From Chlamydomonas sphaeroides (Eukaryota > Chlorophyta > Chlorophyceae > Chlamydomonadales > Chlamydomonadaceae), in contig BDDC01000101.1 of NCBI GenBank assembly GCA_001662425.1, positions 895 to 64,894 of the forward strand: 64,000 bases of DNA, in the 5' to 3' direction. The notes under the pieces were generated by a model, which was given only the letters and a program-made list of their open reading frames with translations, was not told the origin of the DNA and did no database searches. A program made the translations under genes and the position numbers. Positions 46,801 through 57,584 of this stretch are shown in pieces (positions within the stretch are counted from its first letter, which is position 1; the number at the start of each line of letters is the position of its first letter).

Positions 46801-48283
46801 GCCCCCGGAACCAGCGCTGCCCCGCCGCCCCCGGGATGGGCTGCACCAGGCCCCTCGCCACGGCCGGCCCCAGCCAGGCGTCGCCCAGCGTCACCACGTC
46901 CGCCAGGCCGGCGGACCGCTTGTTCTTGCCGGCCGTGTCCGACAGCTCCTGCCGGGGTTGCGGGGGCAGCGGGGGTGGCGGGGTTTTGGGAGGGCGGGGG
47001 CAGTAGGGGACGCGGGGGTTGCGGGGACAGCAGGGGCTGCGGGGGTCGCGGGGACAGCGAGGGACGCGGGGGGCAGGGGTCGCGGGGTTAGGCCCAGGGG
47101 GCGCTTGGGGGCAGGCGCAGGCGCAGCGGGGGCAGAAGCAGCAGGGGCAGGCATGGGGGCAGAGGCAGGGGCTGTGAAGCGCCTTCCGGGCGCGGCGCGG
47201 CCACGCCCAACCTTGGGTAGATGTGCCAAGCGACGTGCGCGGCTCCCAACCCAAGGCCCTACCCGCCGCGCCCCCCGCTGCTGACACGCACTGCGCGGCC
47301 TGGGCCCTTGGAGCGCCCTTGGCTCCGTGCCGTGCCCTGAAGATGTCGGCCGATGCTGATCCAGGAGCTGTCTGGCCCCGGCCCGGCACCGCACCCCGGC
47401 ATCGCGTGTCACACGTACCTTGTAGATGTCTGCCAGCTGGCCCCTCTGGTCCAGGCTGAAGCCGCAGTAGCGGCCGATGCTGGTCTTGAAGTCCACCGCC
47501 CAGTTGGCGGGCACCGAGCCGCGCAGCGCCACGATGCCCAGCGACATGCCGTGCTCGGCCACGCTGATGACGCTGCCGTCGCGCAGTGTGACCTGTGCGG
47601 CGCGGGGGGGGGACGGGGGGGAAAGGGGAGGCGAATGCAAGGGTGTGTGGTGCCGTGGCGGGGGCCCGGCTCGAGCGCCGAGGGTTGGCGTGCGGGTATG
47701 GAGGGGTGCGAAGGGTGGGGTGCGCGGCGGGGATGCTCTCGCTGACATGGCTGGTCCGGGGGCTGGGGTGGGACGGGAGGCGGGTAACCTCTGGGGGCTG
47801 GCGGCGTGTTGGAGGTCGCCGTGTGGGTTGGCGTTACGGACGTGCCGCTGACACACGCGGCGGCGCCTCCCCAGCCCCGCCTGTTTCCTGCGCTGCAGGC
47901 CTGCAACCCCTGTTGCGACGTCTGCCAGCACCCGGACCCCAGCTGCCTGCTACGCCACGCACCGCCTTGATCGCCTGAGCCGGCTGGCCGCCGAGCAGCG
48001 GCGCGGTCAAGATCACCGCCGCGCCCATGGCCGCCTGGCGCCGGGTGCAGGATGCACGTGGCCAGCCCGCATCTTCCAGTGGCTGGGATGAGGTCGAGGG
48101 GCCGTCCGCTGGGTCAGGGGCTGGGCTAGCAGACGCCGCCGGTCGCAAGGCACATCGCCGACGGGTGGAACCAGCGGCGCGGGCCGTTGAGCACGGTAGG
48201 TGGGAAAGCTCGCATCGAAGGTTGCGAGGCTCCTGGGACGCGCGGCGAGAGGTCGCATCGCGTGCAGGCCCCAGAACAGACAT
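43846..48283 (-). CDS. plastid PotD-like (spermidine/putrescine-binding type) periplasmic-fold protein
   Basis: Exons 48283-47963, 47592-47419, 46948-46713, 46454-46354, 46144-46020, 45741-45625, 45390-45295 and 44919-44859 are phase-consistent. A last exon from 44419 ends at 43846, but the link to it is uncertain: phases do not match, so one exon is missing or misplaced. The N-terminus (start 48283) is transit-like and ends in TRRQAAMGAAVILTAPLLGG..AQA, a Tat-like thylakoid-lumen signal. The mature part resembles bacterial PotD and the Arabidopsis putrescine-binding-related protein: ADVVTLGDAWLGPAVARGL, YGAPYRWGATLVAYRSDRL, WDWEDLLQPALKGRIAMID, GDVWAVVGYSHDLTL, MSGNLRLVAPLSGTQLWADV, WIEFSLSP, and C-terminally LSKGNGYMPPASVLQRSGFL. 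Family members bind polyamines; the ligand here is unknown. The region before the C-terminal block is Ala/His-rich and longer than in relatives. Confidence 0.82.
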
Positions 48284-48579
48284 ATTTCTGCTATCCCTGA
48301 GAGCTTTTGCGGGCCACAGTCGCTATTCTAGTACTGCAATTTCTGTGATACTACGTGCGACAATTACTTTGCCAATTTGCTTTGGTTCAACAAAACGTCC
48401 TGACTTGACACCAGAGCACAACACACCCGTCACACCGCCATCTTCTTTGCCACAAGTCGAGGCTTTTCAATCACCCGTGCATGGGCGTGGATGACGGCTT
48501 TGTGTGGGGTGTGGGGCCCGTCTCCGCCCCACGCCGAACGCTGTGGCGCTGAGGAGAAATGAAGTTCCGACATCGCTAG
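48284..48579. promoter_or_regulatory. short divergent promoter region
   Basis: Only 296 bp separate the divergent start codons of the PotD-like gene (-) and the EF-hand gene (+). Both promoters and 5' UTRs must share it, if the starts are right. It is AT-richer than its surroundings (about 48310-48400). No defined element was recognised. Confidence 0.4.
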
Positions 48580-51500
48580 ATGAGTAGCCTGAGGCGAGCT
48601 GCGGCCGTGGCCGGCGCAGCTGGGGCCTCGGAGCTTCCACAAAAGCCGTGGAGTCGGCGACACTGGCCACGGGACCAGCTGCGAGCACACTGGCCGCATC
48701 TGACCCTGCAACAGGTGAGCAGCAAGAACTGGCTGGGGATTACTTCACGTGTACTATATTTCCGTCCGCCGGAGCGTTGGCCGATCTGACGCGTCCTTGG
48801 GAGCGATATCAAGCATGCGAATGCCGCGCTTGCATGGCTGAGGGGCGTCAGCGATTGCTACCACTCTTTGCGAGCATCCACTGGTTATGATGACCAGCCG
48901 CTGGCCTCCAGTCTCGCGCCTCGCGCTTGCTGCTGCTTGAACAGCAGCCCCCACAAATTCACCGCTCACGTGCGCTGTGGAGCGCCGCGCCAGCGCGCTC
49001 ACTGGCCCGCGACGCTAGCACCCCACAGCAGGGGCCCGCTGGTCCCCGGGGTCCCGGCAGCACGCCTTCGCCCCCGCACGGTCCCCCTCTCCCTGCTGCT
49101 GCCGTTCAGCGCATCGCCGGGGCTGACTGCAGCCACGGCGCGGCCGCGTCAGCGGAAGGAGCCTGACTCGCCTTGCCCGTGCTCAAGGTAACCCTTCCTG
49201 CTCGCCCCCGCCAGGTCGAGCTCCTGAAGGAGGTGTTCCAGCTCTTCGACACAGAGGACAAGGGATACTTCACCAAGGCGAGCAGCTCTGGCGCCGGTGC
49301 CGCTGCGCCAGCATCCGCTAGCTACCGCCTCGCCCCGCCGCGAGGCGAGAGCGAGCGCTCTCTCGCACCGCAGCTGCCCGTCTCGCGCCGCAGCTGCCGC
49401 CAGCTGCCGCGCGCAGCGCTCGGCAGCAGCGGCAGGCGGTGGTCCCGCAGCTGCCCCCGTGGTGCCGTCTGCCCCGGCCACGCGTCGCCGCTCGCTAGCC
49501 CACCCTGGCGCCGAGGCTAGCCCCCGGGAGCGGGCTGGGGGCGAAGAGCAGTCGCTGCAGCAACACTGCCGCCGCCGCTTCGGCGGCCCGCGTCGCGCGC
49601 CCCGCAGCAGCGACGGCTTCCCAAGCGCCGCAGCCGCGGCCGGGGTTCCCCGCCGTCCCGCCCGGGCCTGTCACCTCCTCCCTCCCCCTCCCTCCCTCCC
49701 CTCAGGATGACCTGTACTTTGTCATGGAGGCCATGGGCGGCAGCCCCACGCCGCAGGCAGGTGCCGGGAGCAGGCCCCGGGGGGCATGCCGCCGTGCATC
49801 AGGCTGGGGGCGCAACCGGGAGCCACAGCCTTGCATGAGCAGGGAGCAGGGCGCTGGCTCGGGGCGTGGCGCAGCAGGGGCCCACCCCGGCGCCGTGCCG
49901 GTAGCGGTGGCCCCTGCCGGCGAGTGCGCGGCGCGCACCCTGCTGCCGGGGCAGGCGTAGCTGTGGCGCTTGGGCTGCTGCAGCGCGACTCGGCGCAGCG
50001 GGCCGCTGGTTGCCGCGGGCGCTGCAGCCTGGCAGACGGGGCTTGGGGTGGTGGCAGGGCGCAGCTGGGAGCCACCCCGGCGCATGGGTCCCCGCGGCAT
50101 GGGTCCTCGCAGCATGGCCCCCCGCGGCATGGGTCCTCGCGGCGTTGGCGCTGCAGACGGGGGGCGGGGTTTGCAGAACTGCAGATGCGCACAGCCGAGG
50201 AGCGGAGCGGGGGCCGGGCTGCCAACAGACTCGTGCATCCTGGAAGCAGGCACCGCCGTGCAGCTGAGGCGCTTTCATGGCCGCAGCGCCAGGGGGCCCA
50301 GCCGCGCGGTCCCGCGCGCCGGCTGCGCGTCTGGGCGCACGCGCGGGCCGCCTCGGGCGCTCTGCGCCGCTGGCGCTGTAGCTGGGGCGCCGCCCGACGC
50401 TGCAGCGCTGCGCTGTGCTGTGCGGGGCGGGGTGGGGTGGTGTGCGCGCGCGCCGAGGAGTGGAATGTTCAAGCCATGTACCGATAAATGTTGGGTTGCT
50501 CGCCTCTCCTCGCCTCTCCTGCGGCCAGGAGCTGGACGCCGTCATGTATGAGCTGGACTCGAACGGCGACGCGGTGGTGGACTTTCCCGAGTTCCTCACC
50601 AAGTTCCTCACCGCCACCGACGAGAAGGAGCTGCTCTCGGTGTTCCACCAGCTGGCCATCCAGGTGCCGTGCAGCGGGGAGCGGCTGGTGCGGTGGTTGT
50701 ATTGCCTGCCGCATCTCCGCTGTGCAGCAGCTGTCCTTGGCCCGGGCGCACCCCGTTTCCCCAACCCCGTCCCTGCACCCGCTGCCCTTTGCCCTCCACA
50801 CCACACACGCGCGCAGGAGGGCGAGGGCAACGACGACCGCGTGCTCACCATCCAGGCCGTGGAGCGCAGCTTCCAGGTGCGGCTTGCGTTGCATGCTCTG
50901 CAAGCCCGCATCAGCTGTGTGCATGCACACGCACATGCACATGCATTTGTGGGCGGCAGCAGCCGGGACGGCAACGCTCGGGGACAACGTCAGCGCAGCG
51001 CAAGGGGGCAGGCGAGGGGTTGGGCGGCAGCAGCCGGGACGGCGGCACGCCCGGGGAGGCAGCACGCCCGGGGAGGCAGCACGCCCGGGGAGGCAGCACG
51101 CCCGGGGAGGCAGCACGCCCGGGGAGGCGGCACGCCCTGGGAGGCAGCACGCCCGGGGAGGCAGCACGCCCTGGGAGGCAGCTGCCAGCCGCTGCTTGGC
51201 GCCTCTGGCGCCCCCGTGCCAGCTGCGGGCTTCGGAGGCAGGCCGGGGGCAGGGGAGTGGCGGCGACGCTGGCACCTGGGGCGGAGGGCGATGGGTGGCG
51301 CGGGCGCCGCTGCTGTTGACAAGGAAGCAGCCACGGCGAGCTGCCGCGCGGCGGTGGAGGCGGAGCCGGCGGCAGCGGCTGCGGGCGCGCTGAGGCACGG
51401 AGCCCCGCGCGCGGTCACACGGGCAGCACCCCCAACGGCGGCGCCAGCAGCGGCGGCGGCGGCAGGGGTGGCCAGGAGGCGAGGGCTGGCCGCTGTTGCT

Positions 51501-54500
51501 GCCGCGGCGCGCTGCCGCGGTGGACCCCGCTGGAGGCCGCCGCTGCTTCCGCAGCCCGCAGTCCGCGGCGCCGCACCAGCGCACCGCCCGTCGCTCCTGC
51601 CTTGGGGGGGCGGGAGGCGCCGGGCCCACAACGCGTGGGGCCGCTGGGCCTTGGGTGGCGAGCCCTAGCAGGCTTTGGGGCGGGGCTGACCGGCGGGCTG
51701 CCGACGGCCCCGGCATCGGCCCCCGCGGGGCGCCGCCCCCGCCTAGCTGGCTGTGGCCGGCTGCGGCTGCGGCTGCCTGCAGGCAGCCAGGCGGAGCCGC
51801 TGTGCAGGCTGTGGCCGGCGCCGTGGTGGTGGGGGCCACCACAGCAGCAGCAGCAGCAGGAGGCGGGGGAGGCAGCAGCACGCAAGCAGCCTGCCGAAGC
51901 CCGCCGGCGGCGCCGGCAGTGGCGGGGCCGGCGGCGGCAGCCCGCCGGCGGCCCGGAAGGAGAGGCTGCTGGGCGGCCGCCGGGGCAACGGCGGCGCTGC
52001 TGGGCGTTCCAGTGCCGCTAGCTGCAGCAGCGGACTGCAGCGGCGGGGTCCCAACTGCTGGGCAGCCGCCGGTCTCGGCAGCGGCAGCGGCCACGGGGGA
52101 AGCCATGCGGGGGCCTGCCAAGCTGCCATGCACTGCCGACCCTTGCCATGCGGTCCGTGGCGATGTGACGCGGTCCGTACCCACGTGTCGTGCACCGCCC
52201 CGTACCCACCCCGTGAACGCAGTACGTCGGCGACCCGCTGTCGGACGAGGACAAAAAGTACCTCCAGGTGCGTCGTGCGGCCGTTGGCCCCCCGTCCCGT
52301 GATCCTTGCGTGCCTCGGCAGGCCCCGTAAGGCCGTCGGCCGTGGATAGCGCTTGATTGCGACGGCTGTGGCTGCTTGGGGAGTAGGCGCAGGCGCAGGA
52401 CCATTCGCATGAAGCCCTTCCGCTATGCAAACATGCCACTGGGTGCCTCGGCTCGGGTCGACTCCCCCCCACTGATGATCACTCGTACATGCTCCGGGCG
52501 CCTCCCTCCCCCGCCTCAACTCGCCAGATCATCTTTGACGGCGCCGACAAGGACGGCAACGGCCGCCTGGACATCAAGGAGTTCACCCAGTACCTGGTGG
52601 GTCAAGATGTACCGTTTGCACCGTTGCCCCAGCACAGCATCATCATGTGCGCAAACGCAGCAACGGAGCGCGTTGCATGAGGAGGCGGCAGCTAGGCTGG
52701 ACATGGAGGGTTTCAGCCAGCGACGGGACGGGCAGCTGCGTTTGCACTGCGACGAGGCCTTGGCGCGCATGATGGCACGCTGGCACGAACCCTGCTCCCC
52801 AAACCCGATGTTCCTCCCTCCCTTGCTCCCTCCCTCCCCGCCCGCCCGCCCGCAGGAGAAGATGGATGACGAGATGTTCATGGGGCTGGGCGCAGGTGGG
52901 GCGGGGGCTGGGTCGGCGTGAGGCGGTCGGGGTTAGGGTGCGGGTTTCAAGACACGCTTGGACACGTACACACCGTGCCGCTGCACCCCTCGCTTTCCCC
53001 GTGCAGCTGGAGCCTCCCTCATGGGGCAGCCCAGCGGCCTGCTGGCGGCGGCGGCGGCGCCCGGCGGCGCGGCGGCGGCCATCCTGGCGGCGGCGGCGGC
53101 GGCGGGCGTGGGCGGGCGCGGCGTGCTCGGCGGCCGCGGGCCGGGGCGCAGCGGCTGGGGCGTGCGGCAGCGGTGAGGCGGCCGGGCAGCAGGGACGTGG
53201 GGAGGAGGCCCGGGGGCGGGGGGAGAACGGGACAGGGGACAGAGGAAAGGGGCCCAGCGGGCTGGGCGCTGCCGGCGAGCTGGCTCTGGGTCTCCAAAGT
53301 CGCCGAGGCGCACTGGTGGAAGCGACGGTGGCCGTATGCGGTGCAGGGTTGGCGGGTGCGCTGGCCCTTGGCAGGGGGGGTTGGTGGTAGCGGCGCTGAG
53401 CCGAGCTAGAGATGCTGGGCGGGGTCCAGGGGCAGCACGCGACCCTGACGGACTGCGGTCCTGCCCATCGTTCGCCCCCGCAGAAGCGGCCTGCCCGGCG
53501 GCGCCGACGTCGACGTCGACGGCGCCGCGCTGCAGGCTGACGGCGCCGCCGGCCTTGCGCTCAGCGCCGCCGGCAGCGGGCGCCTGACCACATTCCTGTC
53601 CGGCGGTACCGACGGCGACAGCGCCGCCGACCTGGGCGCCTCTGGCGGCGGCGGCGGCGGCCTGGCGGCGGCCATCCTGTCCCGCTTCAAGCGGCCGGCC
53701 CGCGACCGCAGGGTCAGCACCAGCAGCAGCCACCTGCTGGCAACGCTGACGGGCAACCTCGGCGGCGCCGCCAGCGCCGGCGGCGGCGGCCATAGCCGCG
53801 CCGGCTCGACGATGACGCTGGCACCGCCGGCGTCGGCCGGCGGCGCGTCGCAGTCCAGCGCCAGCGGCGTCGGCCCGACGCTGGCGGCCGGCGCCGGCGG
53901 CTCCGCGTCGGCGCTGGCGAGCGAGGGCGCACAGGCGCTGAGCAGGAACACGTCGCTGGGGGCCGGCGGCGGCGGCAGCCAGGATGGCGGCGGCGGCTCG
54001 ACCTCTGGCGGCCACGGGCGCCTGCTGTCGCAGCAGCAGCCGGACTTGCTGGAAGGGGCGAGGCCGCCGCCGCTTTTGGTGGTGTCGGCGGCCGCGCCGC
54101 CGACGGACGGCGGCGGGCCGGGTCCGGCCATCTCGGCGGCCGCGATGGCGGCGGCGGCGTCCACGGTCTCGCCGGGGCGCCGGCACGGCTTCAACAGCAT
54201 AACGGCACGGCTGCGGCTGCCGTACCTCGAAGCCCGCCGCCAGGCGTCCGTCATCCAGGAGGCGCCGGAGGAGGGCGAGTCGAGCTACCCCTCCGCCGCG
54301 GTGACGGCGCCGTCGCCGCTGCAGGAGCCGGGGTCAGCGGCTGCCCCAACGCCAGTGGCGTCGGCGTCGGCGCCGGCGTCGGCGCCGGCCGGCAGCTACA
54401 CCCGGCTCGGCTCGTTGCCGGAGCGGCTGTCGCCGCAAGGCCCCAGCGGCGGTGGCGGTGGCGCCGCCGCCCCCGCCGACGGCAAGCCACAGCGGTCCGG

Positions 54501-56097
54501 AAGCGTCGGGGAAGCGCGGCGCGGGCTGCGGCTTAGCGGCATTATGGCCTCGGTCTTCGGACGGCAGCGGAGCCTCGGCAGAGCAGTGCCCGGCTCCGCC
54601 AGCGGCGGCGGCGCCGCCGCCGCCGGCTCGGGCGAGGCCTCCGCCTCGACGTCGCCGGCCATCAGCCTGGTGCACCGGCGAGCGACGCCTTCGCCGCCGA
54701 TGGGCGCCTCGCGCAGCTCGACGGCGCCGCCGGCGCTGCGGCCGGCGCCGGCGCCGGCGGAGGCGCAGCTGGCGCCGGGCCCGTCTTCGCCACGCAGCAC
54801 GGCGGGCGCGGTGGCTGAGGCGTTGGAAGCCTCCCGGGCCGGCTCCCGCTGCTCCTCGACATCGTCCCTGGCGGCGCCGCCGCACGCCGGCGGTGCCGCC
54901 GCCGCCGAGCAGAGCTCGCCCTGGGCCTGGGCGCCGCTGGCGGCGTGGCTTCGAGGCAGCGGCGGCGGCGGTGGCAGCTCGAGAGAGCTCCCCGTCCACA
55001 CGGCTCGAGCGGGCGCGTCCGCGTGCGCCGCCGCCGCCGCCGTCGGGGGCCCGCCGCTACGGCCGCCGGCCACGGCCGTGGCGACGGTGGCGCCAGAGGC
55101 AGCTGCGACACTGCCGCCGCCACCTCAGGTCCAAGTCCTCCTGGCACCGCCGGTGTGGTCGGGGGCAGGACGGGGCACTCGCTCCGGCGGTGGCGGCGGC
55201 GGCGGCGGCTGCGGCTGGGGCGTTAGCAGCGGCGGCAGCGGCGCCAGCGCCGGCGGAGGCGGTTGCGGCGCGGCCTTGCTGGGCAGGAGCGCGAGCATGG
55301 GCGCGGCGACCTGCAGCGGCGGCGGCGGCGGCGCGTGGCGGCCGCCGCCACCGCACGCCTACCCGCACCCGCCGCCGCCGTCGCAGGTGTGGCTAGGGCC
55401 GCCGCCGCCGCCGCCGCCCTGGCACCCGCCGTGGCCGTCGGAGGCCGCGCCCGGCTCGGCCTACAGCCAAGCGCCGCCGCCACACCAGCGGCACGCGCAG
55501 CAGCAGCAGCTGGCGGCGACGCTGACGGCGGCGGCAGGTGCCCGCCCGGCGTGTCCCAGCACGCCAGGGCCGCGCCCGGCGGCGACGGAACACCCGCCCC
55601 GTCTGAAACCCGGGCCGGGGCCTGGGCTCACGCCGCCGCAGCGTGCGGAGGGCGGCCCGGCCCGGCCTCTCGCCCCGACGTCATCGCCGCCGCTGCCGTC
55701 GGAACATCCGCCGCGGCCGCTGTCCCAGGCCTCGCCCTTCGCGTCGTGCGGTGGCGACGGCGACGGCCGCCGCGGCGGCGGCGGTAACGGCGGCGCCGAC
55801 GCGGAGCCTTGGCGCGCGGGGCTGGAGTGGGAGGGTGCGGCGGTGCCGCAGCGCATCCGGGTGCTGGCGGCGCGTGCGGCCTCAGAGCCGGGGCTGGCGC
55901 CCGGGCTAGCTGGGCACGGGTGTCGGCCTCTGCCCGGGCCGGGCCCCGCGGGGCATGCAGGCGGCTGGCCTGGCGGCTCGCGGCCGCAGCAGGGGTGCAG
56001 CGGGCTGCGGCTGCCGCAGGGGCAGGGGCAGGGGCAGGGGCAAGGGCAGGGGCAGCAGGACGGGGGGAGTGCGGGAGGGGGCGGCGAGGCAGGGTAG
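48580..56097 (+). CDS. EF-hand calcium-binding protein with very long low-complexity tail
   Basis: Ten exons, 48580-48714, 49215-49277, 49706-49756, 50529-50663, 50817-50876, 52223-52267, 52528-52596, 52856-52895, 53007-53172 and 53484-56097, give 1125 residues with exact phases. The calmodulin/centrin-like part spans about residues 46-200: a first, degenerate hand (FQLFDTEDKGYFTKDDLYFV), a second with loop DSNGDAVVDFPE (93-104), a spacer region, and a canonical loop DKDGNGRLDIKE (170-181). From about 255 to the end the protein is Gly/Ala/Pro/Ser-rich. Islands of ordinary sequence include FNSITARLRLPYLEARRQAS and LRLSGIMASVFGRQRSLG, and the end is a GQ repeat. Introns 2 and 3 start with GC (49278, 49757), the only donors that keep the EF-hand frame. 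The first exon is the least certain part. Ca2+ sensing is likely; the partner is unknown. Confidence 0.75.
50085..50152. repeat. 18-bp tandem repeat in intron
   Basis: About four copies of a GCATGGGTCCTCGCGG-type unit in intron 3 of the EF-hand gene. Confidence 0.8.
51044..51179. repeat. 17-bp minisatellite, eight copies
   Basis: GCACGCCCGGGGAGGCA repeated eight times with a few substitutions, in intron 5 of the EF-hand gene. This intron (50877-52222) is the longest in that gene. Confidence 0.93.
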
Positions 56098-57584
56098 GTG
56101 CTGCGGGGTGTGGCGGGAGGGCGCTGGCGCGGCCGCGGGCCAGGGAGGCTGAGGCGGCGCCGGCGGCCCGGCGTTGTGGGGAGCGCGGGGAGGGAGGGCC
56201 GAGGAGGCAGGGTTCGTGTCGCGGCACGGCTTGACGGGCGGGTGGTGGTGGGGGCCAAGACTGACATGTGATATTGCTGTGCTTTTCGAGTGAGGAGGTG
56301 ACGTGTGGTGCCTGTTTTGGGGTGTAGGCCAGGTCTTGACTGCAGCGGCGCTGGCTTCTCCTGGCGGTCCGCTGTTGTCCGGTCGGGCGCAAGGGGCTGC
56401 GGTGCGGTTACGTGCCGGCGCCGAGCGCGTGCTGGTTGTGCTCCGGGAGGCTCCTCGCCGGGGCAGGACGGCGCGGCGTGCTAGGCGGTAGCGGGGCTCA
56501 ACAGGCAGCACCAGCATCAGTTCATCGTCGTTAGGGCTACTGAGCTTCTGTGTTAGTTTCAGGATCGTCGGGGCGTAGCGGGCTGACACTGCAGGCTGCT
56601 TATGGCGAGGCGGGTGCGGTCGGCGGTTGCGAAAGTCGCGGCAGCAGAGTGGGGCGAGGCGACGCGGCACGTCAGTGTGTTCAACTTGTGTGCGGCTAGG
56701 CTGGTAGGCGAGGGAACGGGCGCGTGCAGGGTTGTGGCGCTGTAGGTGTCTCGCGCTGGAGGTCCGGGGTGCGGTACCTGCACAGCGTGCAGGACATGCG
56801 CCGGGGTGTGTGTGCCCCTCGTTCGATGGCGACATGGCGCGAGGGCGCGAGGCATGGCAACGTGCTTGCTGACGCATGCTTGGGGATATCTGCTGCGTCG
56901 GCTACGCGGTGGAGCGCTTGCAGCGGGCCGGCACTGCGCACGGCAGCGTCGCGAGCGCTGGAGCGGTGTGTGTAAGCCGCCAAGGGCTGGCGACGTGGGT
57001 GCCGAAGCTAGGGCGATGCTACCTTGACAACCAGGTGGGAGCTCCCAGCCGCTCATAGCATGTGTCGCGCCTTTCAAGCCGGTGCTGCAGCTTTCCGGCA
57101 GCGCGCGTGAAGCTCTAGCTGCGTACCGGGCGTGGCCGAGGCTGACGCGCTTTGTGCACCATGGTCGGCACACGCGAAGCGCGGCACCTCGTCTGCGCAG
57201 CACGATAGAGTATGCCGCGAGACCCCCGGCACATTGCTTGCACGGCAGCAGGCGTCTGTAAGCGCTGCTGAAGGTGCACCGCAGGCTCGGGGCAGTCGCC
57301 CTGCGGTCGAAACTTGCGCCAGGCCTGGCTCTCGCAGACTATTGAAGTCGTCCACAAGCGTGAGAGCCGTTGAAACGGCTGCCTGCAGTGAGCGCCGTAA
57401 TGCCGTACAACACTACGGTTTCCCCGTCCAGGCCACGAAGAACAACCTTCTCCCCACACAGCGCCCCTACCCACACAGTGCTCCCAGCAAGCGTGCTGGC
57501 CGCCCGAAGCAGTAACCGTCCGATGCCGTCGCACTCCGTCGCACTAAGACGTTAGGCGAATAGTGCACACGAGTGTACTTCACG
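56098..57584. other. intergenic region
   Basis: 3' region of the EF-hand gene and 5' region of the metalloprotease gene. No supported coding exon. The short open frames here lack family or splice support. Confidence 0.4.
56971..56975 (+). terminator. TGTAA polyadenylation signal candidate, EF-hand gene
   Basis: First plus-strand TGTAA noticed after the stop at 56097; another lies near 57256. The 3' UTR would be about 0.9 kb. Confidence 0.35.

Noticed and set aside
51044..51179. CRISPR-like array
   Set aside because: Direct 17-bp tandem units without spacers, in an intron of a eukaryotic gene.
57132..57515. 127-codon open frame upstream of the M11 gene
   Set aside because: Mixed composition with no family similarity, signal or splice context; more likely 5' flanking DNA.
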